64,000 bases of DNA from Pyxicephalus adspersus (GCF_032062135.1 NC_092859.1:30077824-30141823); one strand, 5' to 3'; numbered from the stretch's first letter, positions 43,444 to 55,583 are shown. Notes: generated by a model from the letters alone, not told the origin. Translations and numbers: made by a program.

Positions 43444-45703
43444 CTAGGAGATAGTTAGGAAGAAAGAGATATTTGTGAAAAGTATAATCTACTAGCAAGT
43501 TTTGTCAGCTACATATTTAAAATGGCACAGGTTATTCCATGACAATCATTTTTTGATGGTGCAATGTTCAGCACTTAATCCACTTTTTTTGTATAAAAAC
43601 TTCCATCTTTTGGGGTGAAATGACATAAAGCCAAAAAAAAACAAAAAACAAAACTGACTAATAAAAACAACTATCCAAAGAGCCCATAGATCAGGGCCTC
43701 AAATATTTCCATCTGAAAATAGGCTATATTTTGATATACATATGCCAGCTATATACATTTTATAGTCTAATACCAGACTCTATATCTGAGATAAGATAGA
43801 GACAAGGTGAGGAGAAATATATAATAGGCCTGCAGTGGAATGATTTATTAGTTGGAAATAGTGCATAACTTACTGAAGACATCTCTCCAGCGTTGGGGCA
43901 CTCTTTGCTTTTGGATAGTAAGGAAATACACAGGTAAACCACTCAGAGTGATAAGACAACCAATGCCGGTATTCACTGGATCTGAGTACAGAGACATTGA
44001 CACGATGAACAGGCACATTGTAGTGAACACAATGGGAATGATCAAAGGAACCTGAAAAAAAATATTACATTGATATATTAATCTCAATACTATTTTTGCA
44101 ATTTTGTAGTTTTTAATGATATAGATGCATTTTACTCAAAACTACAGTTCACTGTTAGGCTTTCATAAGAATTAAGGCATTCCATAGACCACATCTTCTC
44201 ACCTTAAATGGTCGGGGTAGGTCAGGGTGTTTTAGGCGATGGATAATCAGACCGAGAGTTACCAATCCCATGAAAAGCCAACGGGAAAAGCTGTAAAAGT
44301 TCAACAGGCCATAAAGATCACCAATTCCAATCATCAGGAACACCAAGGGCATCTAGTGAAGAGAAATGCATATGCCAGTGATGATCTAGAATTTTATTTT
44401 TGCCTTTTATCAGCCAGATTTTATCTTTCACATCTAACATAACAAATTAGAAACACAACTGTAAGAACCAAACATGGAAGGAAGTACAAGCTCATTTACC
44501 ATTAATATCAAGGCAGGAAGTGGTGTGTGCTTTCTAATATGGATCATCGAGAACAGAGGTGGCCATTGACCTTCTCTGGAGGCAGCAAACAGCATCCTAG
44601 ATAAGATGAATAGATCACATTGGTGAGCTGCATTCCGTAAACACTAGGTCAGAGACTGTAAGGATGATACAACTTACACTACCTAGAGGCGGCGAAGATT
44701 CCCCCATTCAGAGCTCCGAAACACGACATCGCCACCAGAATGGAGATCAACCAGGAGGCTTGATTCAGGGTGCGGTCAGCAAAGGACTTTATTGGAAGGG
44801 AAATGGGAAGAGAAAGTGGTTATGTTTAGGAGAGCATTTCAGTCAATTTACAAGTCTGTATGCATGCATCTGATAAAATATACAGCAACAGTCCAATATT
44901 TCAAAGAAGCCACGTAGTAATAAACATCAGCTTTGAAGCTCCATTTCATGGGATGAGATGATGTCAAAAGTCTGCTCCAGGCAGGAGAAAATATTTTTCT
45001 AATCTCCCCTACACCAGTCAACTGGCTCCAACCTTGTCATTTTATATCAAGTCAAGAAAAAGCTTATAGCAGGGGGATGTTTGTCAACACAACCAAGATC
45101 TGAATGGACACCAAGATTTGCATGATTGTGATCCCTGAATGATGTCTAAAGCTGGGCTGTTTTCATCAGACACTTCTAGGAAAGGTATTTTGTTTTATGT
45201 TTCTGCTTATTTTTGTGTAAAGGACAACCCCTGACCGCTCAGTGGTGACTTGAAAGTCTAAGAAAGGTTTTGGAGAAGCCCTACAAATCCCAGGACTGGA
45301 CAATAATTGTGAGAGTATCAAAGCCAAAATGCAGGAATGCTGAAAATACCTCATATCTTAGTGCAACTTTACTTTAATTTCATCATATGACGGTCAGAAA
45401 TATGCCCCATGGCAGGCTTGTTACCCCCAGACCCCCAGGGTGCAAAGGTAAAGTCAGTACTCACCATTGCAACAGCTTCAGAAGTCAGCACTTCACTGGC
45501 AGAGAGGACGGTATAGTATGCCACATTGGTGAGGAGGTAGCAGACAGTGACTACGACCAGCGATACAATCACAGTTATGGGGATATTCCTGGTAAAAACA
45601 CATTGGTGCTGCTCAGGCATTAACACAATACTTACCAATATATAGAAATTATTATTGTATTATGCAAGTCACCCTGGTGAATCATGATGTGTGTTCTTGC
45701 AGA

Positions 45704-45737
<34 letters not shown>

Positions 45738-48700
45738 NNNNNNNNNNNNNNNNNNNNNNNNNNNNNNNNNNNNNNNNNNNNNNNNNNNNNNNNNNNNNNN
45801 NNNNNNNNNNNNNNNNNNNNNNNNNNNNNNNNNNNNNNNNNNNNNNNNNNNNNNNNNNNNNNNNNNNNNNNNNNNNNNNNNNNNNNNNNNNNNNNNNNNN
45901 NNNNNNNNNNNNNNNNNNNNNNNNNNNNNNNNNNNNNNNNNNNNNNNNNNNNNNNNNNNNNNNNNNNNNNNNNNNNNNNNNNNNNNNNNNNNNNNNNNNN
46001 NNNNNNNNNNNNNNNNNNNNNNNNNNNNNNNNNNNNNNNNNNNNNNNNNNNNNNNNNNNNNNNNNNNNNNNNNNNNNNNNNNNNNNNNNNNNNNNNNNNN
46101 NNNNNNNNNNNNNNNNNNNNNNNNNNNNNNNNNNNNNNNNNNNNNNNNNNNNNNNNNNNNNNNNNNNNNNNNNNNNNNNNNNNNNNNNNNNNNNNNNNNN
46201 NNNNNNNNNNNNNNNNNNNNNNNNNNNNNNNNNNNNNNNNNNNNNNNNNNNNNNNNNNNNNNNNNNNNNNNNNNNNNNNNNNNNNNNNNNNNNNNNNNNN
46301 NNNNNNNNNNNNNNNNNNNNNNNNNNNNNNNNNNNNNNNNNNNNNNNNNNNNNNNNNNNNNNNNNNNNNNNNNNNNNNNNNNNNNNNNNNNNNNNNNNNN
46401 NNNNNNNNNNNNNNNNNNNNNNNNNNNNNNNNNNNNNNNNNNNNNNNNNNNNNNNNNNNNNNNNNNNNNNNNNNNNNNNNNNNNNNNNNNNNNNNNNNNN
46501 NNNNNNNNNNNNNNNNNNNNNNNNNNNNNNNNNNNNNNNNNNNNNNNNNNNNNNNNNNNNNNNNNNNNNNNNNNNNNNNNNNNNNNNNNNNNNNNNNNNN
46601 NNNNNNNNNNNNNNNNNNNNNNNNNNNNNNNNNNNNNNNNNNNNNNNNNNNNNGGAGGAGGTTACAGTAGTCCAGATGAGATGTCCTGAATCCTTCAGCT
46701 CCTTATAGTGCCTGCTGGTGGCACTATGGTTAGCCATGCCTTGCATGTGCTTCCACAGGCAACCAGCAGGTGGCTTACTGCAGATTATCCTCTTGGTTTA
46801 GCATCACATGTGGCTCATAATGATCAGGCCTATATATTCTGCAAGCCTCTCATTGCCTTAGCATTGGACCTGAATCTTGTACCTAAAGCCTTGCTATTGT
46901 TTTGTATATATCTCTGTATATATCTGCATATAGTTTGTTGTCACTGTATGTTTAAGGATTGTTTGCTGTGTTTTTGAATGCTTTCACTTCCATTAAATGC
47001 ACTTAACGTAACCCTGACTTTGGCTTTATAGTGTATGCTGCCAGTGCTGGTCTCCCTCTTGTCCCTGTTGGTAGAACCCCTGACACAAGAGATAAGAGCG
47101 TGTACAAGGAGTTTGGTGGTCCCTGGGGACAGGTAGGGGTGGATTTTGGAGATGTTGTGCATGATGAGAGAGTCTGACCACTGAGTCCTATCTAGCTCAT
47201 CCCAAATGGGTCTGATCTGGACTCCCATGCTCCTTTCACAGTCTGGGACAGATGAATCCTGGCATTGTCATCTTGAAATATTCCCATTATAGTAGGAAAA
47301 GTATCTTGGTGGAAAACCCCGGCTTTCAGTATGTCTCAGGTACTTAGCTGACCTCATGTAAGAGCATATCAATAAATAAATGTACTCATTGAACCTTCTT
47401 CTGTTCACTTAGTGAACCTATACCTGACCAGCTAAAGCAACCCCTGACCATGACACTGCCCCCCAGGCCTGGGGTAAGTGTATTACACAGTTCCAAGATT
47501 TCACCCCATTTCAGTGGTAAACCCTTTCCTCAATGGGCTGTAATCTGTCGTAGATGGTGCTACTCATCCACTACATCTTGGAATAGTTGAGAATGTCTGG
47601 TAACAATTGTGGGGAAAAATCAAATTGTGAGGAAGGAAGTACACACAAAACGCAGATTGCATTTGTTATGGGAAGTAAATCTGGAATTGCAATTTTGTGC
47701 AAAACCGCAAAACCCAAAAATGGTGACTGTGTGTAGAAACAAGAATTCTTTGACATTCCCTGATTGCAACAAGGAAAATTTGGCATCACATACATCAAGG
47801 ACATGGTCAGGACTGGTGAATAATACCTTATAAGAACTATAGTAATGCTATTAGGTTTTCAAAATGTTTGATTTGCAGAAAAAGAAAAAGTAGAAAACTT
47901 ACCTCTCTGGATTTACTAACTCTTCAGTAACAAAAGTAATATAAAACCTGGAATAAAAAAAACATGGATAACGTAAAAATGGCAAAATTCTCCACTCCAC
48001 TCTAACCCATCATACATGTTGTAAAGTGATCCTTACCTAAATTCTCCATTCTGGTCCCCTGACAGCACTGGTTCCTGTGCAGGGGACCACTGATCCAGCA
48101 CATTCATCTGCCCACACTGGCAGGTCCCTAGCAGTCCCCTTTGCTGGACAGTCAGTAGGTTGTTTACATCACACAGGTGGCAGCATGGACACTGGCATAG
48201 GGAGCGGGACAAACAGCCTCCATCTATTGCACAGGGTCTCTTATTTCTGCTGCTTAGTTAGTATGAGAAGGTCAGTAGTAAAATAACCTCTCAAACCACT
48301 GATCACTACATATTACCCCTCCCTTTGATTAACAAGCTGTATGTGTGTGCCAAAAACTGGATGGAGCACCGATAAGATGACAACATTCCAAGTGGAAAGT
48401 CGGGCTGTACTTTCAGGACCAACAGGATTGAAGCCAGCTCCGCACTTTTATGTATTACTGTAATGTGCAACAACCCTTGTATGTTACTGGGGCACTTGTT
48501 AAACCAGCCATCGTCCAATGCACCCAATGTAATTGTACACTGTATGGGCAAAAATAGTACAGGTCTGATTTAGGGTCCGTAGTGATGGGTGGTGATGTAT
48601 AACAACAAAACAGTCAGAAGTTAATAAAGGACTAATATATTGAAAAATAAAAGGCAATATGCAACAAGTGAAAGTAAAGTTTAGAATGTGTGTACATTTC

Positions 48701-51700
48701 AGGACAACTTACCAGCCTCCAAATGCAAACATCCCTGAATAAAAGGCCAGGGGTATTTTATCCAGAGCCAGGGAGGAGGTATCAAATGCATCCAAGAAGT
48801 TCTCTGTGCGTCCTGGTGTTAGACAAAACAAAGAGATCAAAATCAATCACAAAAAACTGTTTCTTACATCAAATGTACCCACCCTAGAGATATGAATGTC
48901 AGGGGTGAGCCCGGCCATACCACAAGCAATATAACCATGATGATTGAAGTGGAACACTAAACTTAACCACACATTAAAATCTGTCTCTATAACCTTTTCC
49001 TCATTTGTTATTTAATTGCACGTGTATGTGTTTTCGAATAGCAGAAAAGAAATTTAAAAAGAAAAGAGTCTGACCTGCTTTGCATGGTGCCCCTCAACAG
49101 GACATGCTGCATCCAAAGAAATGCAATGCAAAGCAGGTTAAAGGTGATCACCCAATAAAGTAAAGTGTATTGCTAAATTCAAGATAATATCAAACACAGG
49201 GAAAAACATAGAATTGAGACCTTTGAATATTAAACACAAACATTAAAACACCACTTATCAGATGGGTAATGACCAAGGTCATGATATCAGCTGATTATAC
49301 CACTGAACACAGACAGCAGGACACATACATTTAAAAAAATGAGATCCTTTCTTTTCCATATGAATAACCTTTTATTCAAATGTGAAAGTTTGTTACCAAA
49401 TATTCTAAAGGACATCACAAAATCCAATCTCCTCCCTTCGCTGGTCCCAAAGCTGGGTAACTGTCTCTCCCATTTCTCAATGTAGCATGAGCTCCAATAG
49501 GGGGCCCCTATCACATTCACCATAAGAACCCCCTGCTGGGGTAAAATTTTAAAAAAATTTGTTGGATGTTTTTCTTAAACAGGTTTTTCTGATGAATTTA
49601 CATCATGCAGACGGACATCTATATGAGTTGTATTACAATCGGTTCTTTTTGATCAGCCTAATATCAGTTGTTTTTCATGCATACAGCTTTGACTGTCGAG
49701 ATTCATTGACCTAATATTGCAAACTTCCCCTAATACATGTTTGGAACATTGATATTGTTTTTTAATTTCCCTTGGATGGCCTGGATAATCACTTTTTGGA
49801 TGGTATAATATTAGCAGACTGAGTTTTGCAAAACGCGCAAGACACTTTGTTGGTGGATTTTCTGTTGTAATCTACCCTCTATCATTTATGAACTTTTAGA
49901 TGAGTTTTTGTCACGCTTGGGGAGTCAGAGCCTCTAGGGGGTGCTGCTGCTTGCAAAAATGTGGTGTGAGCCCTGAGAAGGGCCAAAGCAGCAACCAAGT
50001 CTTCTCCAGAGCCTCCTGTGGTGAGGATGTTGTGCTGCTGGTTACCAACAGGTTGCGTCCTTGGGCACAGCAGGGTGGGTAGGATGATACATGGTACCAA
50101 ATAACTAGCCTGATGAATTGTCAAGGAAAGCCGGGGTCAAGGCAGCAAGCAAGAGAGGTCATGTCACAAGCAAGGGATAAAATACCAGGGATCCAGAAAT
50201 AGACACCATTGACACAGGGGGCACTGCAGACACGGGGAACACAGGAGACACAGGAAGCTACAGAAGGCACAGGTGACACAGGAATATCCACAAACAGATC
50301 GAAACACTGGAACAGCACAAGAGAACTGGCTGGGAAACAAGAGACTGGGCAACAAGGGGTTCACACTGGAGCTGGACAGGAAAAGAATGGAATTAACCAA
50401 CAGGTGGACAGGAATGCTCAGCAGAGCTAGGGGGGCTCAGCACTAGTGGAGACACGTTGCACAAACACAGAGTGCTGTGTCTAAGCTAGCTACATAGCCA
50501 AGGGTAATTAACAGGCTATTTCCTGATTGGCTGACGAGAGAGGCGATACTGATTAAATTTGGAAGAGCGGGCACACCCAGGCTTAGAACTAACCGCAGAG
50601 GCGCCTGCAATTTAGTGAGGAAGAGGTAAGTGTGACACGCTTTGTGTTTAAATATTTCCTTTATTGTGTGTTTTGCTATTTTCTTTTGAATATAATTTCA
50701 TAAAATATTATTGTTTGAAGATGAAGATGTTGTTGGAAGTTTGTGTTGTAAAGATTTTAAAGGTGTAATTATCCCTAATAGGGACTGTCTGTAAATATTT
50801 AAAATGTAAGATGAGCTGTAGCTCATAGCAACCATGAACCAAGCTTTAATTGAGTCACACTCATACCGGTACTTTACAGATAAGCAAACACACTTACAGG
50901 TCCCCCAGTGCTACCTACCTGCAGCTAACTCCATCATTCCAGGCACTATGATAAGTCCAATAGCCACTAACTTCAGCACAGTGAATGCAGTTTGGAGATT
51001 TGCAGACCAGCTGACACTCCAACAGTTCAGCGCAATGATAAATGCTGCAAAGAGAAAATAAAGTTATCAAAAAATGTGTTGCGCTGTTCTAAACAGAAGA
51101 ACACAAATATTTTATAGCTTACCAGCACTTAGTATTGGTGGCTGTATTCATTTTTGTTTTTCTTTTTTTTTCTCCAGTAACATACTGTCCTAGTGTGACA
51201 ACGCTCACTCATTGTATTATGTGTTAGGTAGTCGTTGTCACGCTAGGACTAGAGGACTACAAAGCTCCTTTTCCTCCTTCTTTCCTATAACATGGGGGAG
51301 ATGTTCGGTCCACTGAAAAAGCTAAGAATAATGCTATCGGATACAATTCAGCAGAGGAAACTACACGCTCACAAGTTATTCAGTGGAAACAACAGCTTTT
51401 TTTCAATTAAATGCTTTAAAGGCCAAAATGGGGTAAAAAGGAGAAGTATGTGGTTAAGGTTTACATGAAATATATAATTACTTCCATATGTAATTTTTCA
51501 GAGACACATGCAGCAGAAAATACCAATACAATTTATATAAATCAGCAAATTGTCATTGCCAAATCTCTTTTTTTTTATCTTCCATTGAAAAGGCTGCTCC
51601 TAATGTTACCCTACACTCTAAACTGCATGGCATTGTGGTTGTTTCATGTCATCAGAGACAGCAGAAATGGTAACAGAATTAAATCAGTAAAACTGTAAAG

Positions 51701-54700
51701 CCCAAGCATGTACAGTCTGTAAATGTAATGCTATAGGAGCCCCATTGGGCTCTGCATGTGTTACTTACCAATACCAATGGCACTGATGAGTTTCACCACC
51801 ATGCCTGGGGCATGGCAGGGGGCAAACAGTGGTTCTATTAAATATCGTCCAAACGCCAGACACACCACAGCGATATTTGCCGGCCTAGAAAAACACAAAA
51901 AATTAATTTATGGAACTATAAGGTATGGTTCTAACAGAGTGATATTAGTAACATGTCTCAGGGAAGACCTGGCTGTATCACCCATAGCATCAAATTCCCA
52001 GCTATGCAGGTTAACAAAAAAGAATAATCTTATTGGCTGCAATGAGCAGATTTCTGGATCCTAGCACAGGCAGAACAATGACTGAACAATGTTTTCTTAA
52101 CTTTTTCTTTTTTTTCTTTCTCCCATTGACATCATAGCTTTGCATCATGCAATGAATGGACTAACTTTAAGCACTAAATGCTAAGGCTTTAGGAAATATC
52201 TTTCATATAGGAAAATAAACATGTGAATGAGCCCTAAGGAAAGGGAGACAGCGATTTGTTGCTTTAAACAAGAAAAATTCTATTATTTAACACATTTCAT
52301 TGGGGTTATATGATTATATGGCAATAATGATTTATGGTTGATATTAAAATAATGTCTAATAATGTGTAAATTTATATAGCATGGAGTTTGTAAGTGCTTC
52401 AGTATGTATGTGTAAATAAGATCCTAGTTTTACAGTTTCTTAAAAACAACCAAATACAGGATAAGACCCTTAGATTGATGATTGGTTTCAATATGTCTTA
52501 TATGAGTATAAGAAGACCGAAGGAATTGCAGAGAGGTTACAATACCAGCAAACAACACCTGCATATACCATCATGTACCTATGTCACATAAAGTGCCACT
52601 GCCCTTATTTTACAAAAATGCATACAGTGTAAGATTCGAACCTCTGTTAGTTTTTTTTCTGCAGTTAATGGTCTTGCTGGGGAGATTTATCTTTTTTTTT
52701 ATTTCAGGGGACTTGACTATGAGAGAAAGGAAAGATTCCCCACAATAAGGGGAGACCCCCACCTCTTCTTCTGCTCTTCTTGATAACTAGATTTCTTTTT
52801 GCATGTAACGGTCCAATTATTACCAGTCTGACATTCTCACTTTGCAGATGCAATTGGCCTGGTTGTCATTTTGATCCTTGCACTTTAATAAAATCACATA
52901 AGTCACAATTCCAAAACCAGCATGCAAAGTCCTTTATTGGCTGTCTTTACCTGCATACTTGTTTCAGGACAGTGACTTATAAAAAAAGGAGGATTGGTAT
53001 GACATCATAGATGTGTAACAGTAGGTGGGTTACCGGATCATAACAAATTCAGCCCACAGTCTCAGGAAGGCAGGGATGGGTCCCAGAGTCTCCAGCAAGT
53101 AGATATATTGCCCGCCTGATTTCTTTATAGATGTGCCAAGATCAGCGTACGACAGGGCGCCTGGATCACACAAGAGGGACAGACATTGGAGAAGACTTTT
53201 TACAAAGACTCTAACATGAGCAATCTGTAGACATCACACATTAAAAGAATAGATTTATTACCAGGCAATCCTTCTATAAGGGTTCCTATTCAGTAATTTC
53301 CTGTTTTAGGGTGACGACTCTGTGCAATATGATCTCATACAAGCAATTGTGCACTTGACACTTCTCTTTCCTGATCTCCTAGTTAAGAACCTAAACACTC
53401 TGCCGGGGAAGACTTGTACAGATGTTAGATTTTCTTGTCAGGTGAGATGATCATTCTTAATCATCTCTGGTGAAAATCTAACGTCAGTACAGGTTTTCAG
53501 AGACATTGTTTAGTGAAGTCAGACCCAGATTGCTAGATGACAGATCACTGGCGATAGATTTTATTATGTTTGTTCCTTGTTTTTCCTATTTTTTTCTAGT
53601 GTTGAGGATGCAGTGGGGAGCCTCTGGCTGATCCTCATCCCATCTCTCTGCACAGAACATGATGTCCAAATAAAAGATCCCTTGACAATCAACCCAATGC
53701 TGGCTGCTCCCCCCTACACAGTAATAGTAGTTTTACCTAGGAGCTCCTGGTAATCCAGCAAGAGAGCGATGAGGAAAGCTATCCCTGGCTGCCCTCTTCT
53801 AGGACTAGGTAGACACAGGTAACCATACAGCCAAAACAGCAGATACTGTGCTTGGCAAATGTTCCAGATAGCTTGGGACAGGACAGTTTTTCATGTGGCA
53901 GACATTGATTGATTCAGGCCTGCCCTTTGTTCCCCCGGCTGTGTGTACAGTGTTCATTTCTTCTTACAGATCCCCCACAACAAACACTAATTTATAAACA
54001 GGGAATCTGACATTCACTAAAACATTCCCTGGTGGTAAATCCTCTAAGTTTATGTGCTTAAATGGAAGTAACTGTTTCTCCACCAGGGAATGTTTCAGTG
54101 AATGTAGGATTCAATGCTTTATAAACAGACCCCTAGTAACAATTATTGATCATCTGTATTAAGTTTCAATCTGCCATACTGACACACATTACACAGTCCT
54201 GGTTCACTGCTTGTCAGAAAATTCATAGATTCTTATGGAGATGTCTACAAATGTTATATAAGTAAAATATTTACAACATAACACTTTCAAATGTGAACTA
54301 ATACAAAAACATTAAACTGAATGAGTGATGTGTTTACATATTCTTATGCAAGGATATATACTTTTACATATTCTATAAAACCAGCCCTACAGCTGCCGTG
54401 ATGAGTGGATTCCAACTTTGAGGGAAAAGTTTGGCTTGGAAAAACAACTTAGAACCAAATGTCCGACTTGCAGGAGAAAAACAAGAATCCTCAGGAGAGG
54501 TCATAGAGAAAGATCACAATTTATCCGGATTTTCTGCATGCTGGGTTTATCAATACTAACGTTGTGCTTTGGAGTAAAATGTGTACAGAGTGTTCTCTCT
54601 CTCATTCATGAAAGTACACACACATCTTTGTACATGGGGGGAGAATTTGGGTTTGGGACCTGCAAGCAATTATCTTCTTATCTTCAACTAACAACAAAAT

Positions 54701-55583
54701 CTTGGGCACATTTCATCTCCAATGACCTCCAATGTATAGGGGCAGTTCAGCCCTGACCAGCACTGAGTGGGGCACTTCATCACTAACTAATAATGAATTA
54801 GGCATTTCTCTTCGAAAACCAATGTATGGGGGCATTTGAACATTTACCACTAATGTACAGGGACACTTTACCCCTGACCACTAAAAGTTTAGCTGGATAA
54901 GTTACTGTGTTGAAATAAATTAGAAACAAATGGTATACTCCAAGGGCCATTCCAGTGCAGACATTCCCGACACTGCAGTGTGGAGAACTACAAGCCCCAG
55001 CAGACATCATCCTAACATCCAGATCCAACAGAACTACTAAACTACTACTTTTGGTTTTGTTCTGTAGAGCAATCTATGAACTCTGTAAGTCCATCATTGT
55101 TCAGAAAAACAACATTTGGCTGGAAATTTTATAACAATTTCTGTTCCCCTGTGAATTGGAGTAGAAATGGTGGTGTTATTGCCACATACATAATAAATAA
55201 TCTCTCTTTCAGGCTCACCCGCCACATGCTGTCCCACTGCCCCTGCTGCATTTTCTGCATTATAAACCATTTTAAAATGGTTGTGCCAGGTGAAGTCTCA
55301 GATACAGAGAATTCACACACCAAATGTACAAAACCATTAAAAAGCTTGCTAATTGTCATTGCAGGTGAAGTGACTTACCACACATGGAGAGGATCCCGCA
55401 GGCCACCCAGATGATCAGTGACAGCCCCACATTGCCGGAGTTCTTCAGGACCCCTTTGGGAGATATAAAGATACCACTTCCAATAATAGTACCAATTGTT
55501 AAGGCGATGGCTCTGGTCAGAGTTATCTTCTTCCTCAGGTAGACCTTCTCAGAATCCCCCGCTGTCTCTTGCAAAGTCCCCAT
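43379..55583 (-). CDS. xCT-like SLC7 light-chain amino-acid exchanger, 12 coding exons
   Basis: A membrane amino-acid exchanger of the LAT/HAT family. Twelve exons join in phase into 478 codons plus TAG: 55583-55379, 53160-53034, 51884-51769, 51044-50919, 48812-48713, 47947-47903, 45588-45465, 44786-44683, 44596-44500, 44352-44203, 44051-43874, 43443-43379. Human xCT is 501 residues; the N-terminus here is shorter. TM1 carries [14 protein letters not shown] (residues 31-44). Cys134 aligns with xCT Cys158, the disulfide to the SLC3 heavy chain. Arg111 (IRP) and Arg372 (SFSRWLF) align with xCT Arg135 and Arg396, which favour anionic substrates; b0,+AT and AGT1 lack them. SLYSDP and LLEVVP near the C-terminus are also xCT-like. 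Inference: cystine, glutamate or aspartate exchange. By eye it is roughly half identical to human xCT, so a paralogue is more likely than SLC7A11 itself. Confidence 0.93.
43874..44051 (-). CDS. xCT-like transporter exon 11
   Basis: Acceptor TTTTTTCAG. Encodes [38 protein letters not shown] and [11 protein letters not shown]. The frame stays open to a nearby TAA, but a strong donor A|GTAAGT leads to exon 12, which restores the family C-terminus. Confidence 0.9.
44203..44352 (-). CDS. xCT-like transporter exon 10 with Arg372
   Basis: Acceptor TTCACTAG. Encodes [20 protein letters not shown] through PDLPRPFK. The Arg in SFSRWLF aligns with xCT Arg396. Donor AAG|GTGAGA. Confidence 0.93.
44500..44596 (-). 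CDS. xCT-like transporter exon 9
   Basis: Acceptor TTATCTAG. Encodes [20 protein letters not shown] then [16 protein letters not shown] and RKHTPLPA are family motifs. Donor ATG|GTAAAT. Confidence 0.92.
44683..44786 (-). CDS. xCT-like transporter exon 8
   Basis: Acceptor CCAATAAAG (weak polypyrimidine tract). Encodes [20 protein letters not shown] then [14 protein letters not shown]. Donor AG|GTAGTG is non-optimal but gives the right phase. Confidence 0.9.
45465..45588 (-). CDS. xCT-like transporter exon 7
   Basis: Acceptor TTTACCAG. Encodes [20 protein letters not shown] then [20 protein letters not shown]. Donor ATG|GTGAGT. The second assembly gap lies in the intron before it. Confidence 0.93.
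45738..46653. other. assembly gap, 916 N
   Basis: N run within transporter intron 6; its left edge is a TA microsatellite, a common cause of assembly breaks. Open frames drawn across it are artefacts. Confidence 0.99.
47130..47290 (-). pseudogene. possible Tc1-like transposase relic
   Basis: The minus strand encodes [18 protein letters not shown] and, in another frame, PIWDELDR. These resemble the Tc1/mariner FQDDNA-H and HLWD-LDR motifs around the second and third catalytic acids. It is short, frame-shifted and without visible ends. Confidence 0.45.
47903..47947 (-). CDS. xCT-like transporter exon 6 (45 bases)
   Basis: Acceptor TTATTCCAG, donor AG|GTAAGT. Encodes [14 protein letters not shown], the TEE-NPE motif shared by SLC7 light chains. 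Too short to show as a separate open frame; placed by phase and homology. Confidence 0.9.
48713..48812 (-). CDS. xCT-like transporter exon 5
   Basis: Acceptor AACACCAG. Encodes [20 protein letters not shown] then [14 protein letters not shown], with the LAFY-G motif of TM6. Donor TG|GTAAGT. Confidence 0.92.
48813..49908. other. transporter intron 4, first part
   Basis: Nothing recognised with confidence. A GCAAAACGCGC string near 49830 resembles frog retroelement text but is too short to call. Confidence 0.4.
49909..50637. mobile_element. 729-bp TIR element with internal minisatellite
   Basis: Left end TGTCACGCTT and right end AAGTGTGACA form 10-bp inverted ends with one mismatch. Inside (50211-50285) is a run of GACACAGG/GGCACAGG-like short units. 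No transposase similarity, so presumably non-autonomous. It sits in transporter intron 4. Confidence 0.55.
50919..51044 (-). CDS. xCT-like transporter exon 4
   Basis: Acceptor TTTGCAG. Encodes [20 protein letters not shown] then [17 protein letters not shown], two membrane segments, the first ending in the family SVSWSA motif. Donor G|GTAGGT. Confidence 0.92.
51187..51249. repeat. stem-loop repeat GTCCTAGTGTGACAACG, copy 1
   Basis: Arms 51187-51203 and 51233-51249 pair at 16 of 17 positions around a 29-base loop. A related sequence is at 60183-60244. It lies in transporter intron 3. Confidence 0.65.
51769..51884 (-). CDS. xCT-like transporter exon 3 with heavy-chain Cys
   Basis: Acceptor TTTTCTAG. 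Encodes [20 protein letters not shown] and [19 protein letters not shown]. Cys134 in the extracellular loop is the expected disulfide to the SLC3 partner. Donor G|GTAAGT. Confidence 0.93.
51885..53033. other. transporter intron 2, nothing recognised
   Basis: AT-rich, no repeat family or coding segment recognised. Confidence 0.5.
53034..53160 (-). CDS. xCT-like transporter exon 2
   Basis: Acceptor GTGATCCAG. Encodes [20 protein letters not shown] through LWAEFVMIR, ending two bases into Arg111. Donor CG|GTAACC. Confidence 0.93.
53412..53720. repeat. hairpin-ended repeat, family shared with 57740
   Basis: Opens with a long imperfect hairpin (53412-53451 against 53461-53494; shared block GTTAGATTTTC/GAAAATCTAAC). 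It continues with GATCCTCATCCCATCTCTCTGCACAGAACA, similar to 57866-57898. It is in transporter intron 1. Confidence 0.55.
53991..54125. mobile_element. foldback MITE
   Basis: Arms 53991-54035 and 54080-54125 are inverted copies (TTTATAAA, ACATTCACT-AAACATTCCC, TGGTGG) separated by about 44 bases. This is a foldback structure of a type common in frog genomes. Confidence 0.7.
54729..54890. repeat. degenerate tandem repeat, about 32-bp period
   Basis: Five decayed units such as CAATGTATAGGGGCAGTTCA, AATGTATGGGGGCATTTGAA and AATGTACAGGGACACTTTAC, with CCCTGACCA-C between them. In transporter intron 1. Confidence 0.6.
55379..55583 (-). CDS. xCT-like transporter exon 1 (start, TM1)
   Basis: ATG at 55583-55581, preceded in frame by TAA nine bases upstream and followed by G, so the start is well fixed. 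Encodes [19 protein letters not shown], then TM1 with the GSGIF motif. Donor G|GTAAGT. Confidence 0.93.

Larger units (their letters stand above)
45589..47902. other. transporter intron 6 with gap and repeats
   Basis: Contains a (TA)n microsatellite (45706-45737) directly abutting the N run 45738-46653, then repeat-like sequence to about 47460, including a Tc1-like relic. A near-CTCF core CCAGCAGGTGGC is at 46763-46774. No transporter codons are missing, because exons 6 and 7 join in phase. Confidence 0.6.

Noticed and set aside
43848..43873. Transporter ending at the TAA after exon 11
   Set aside because: A strong donor precedes it, and a phase-matched exon with the conserved C-terminus follows at 43443.
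45662..46746. Frames of 328-354 codons at 45.7-46.7 kb
   Set aside because: They run through 916 N and a TA microsatellite; no real sequence supports them.
54418..54756. 112-codon frame with CPTC in transporter intron 1
   Set aside because: Starts at TTG, has no family similarity, and runs into a tandem repeat.
43379..55583. SLC7A9 or SLC7A13 identity for the transporter
   Set aside because: The IRP and SFSRWLF arginines and SLYSDP block match xCT, whereas those proteins have other residues there.
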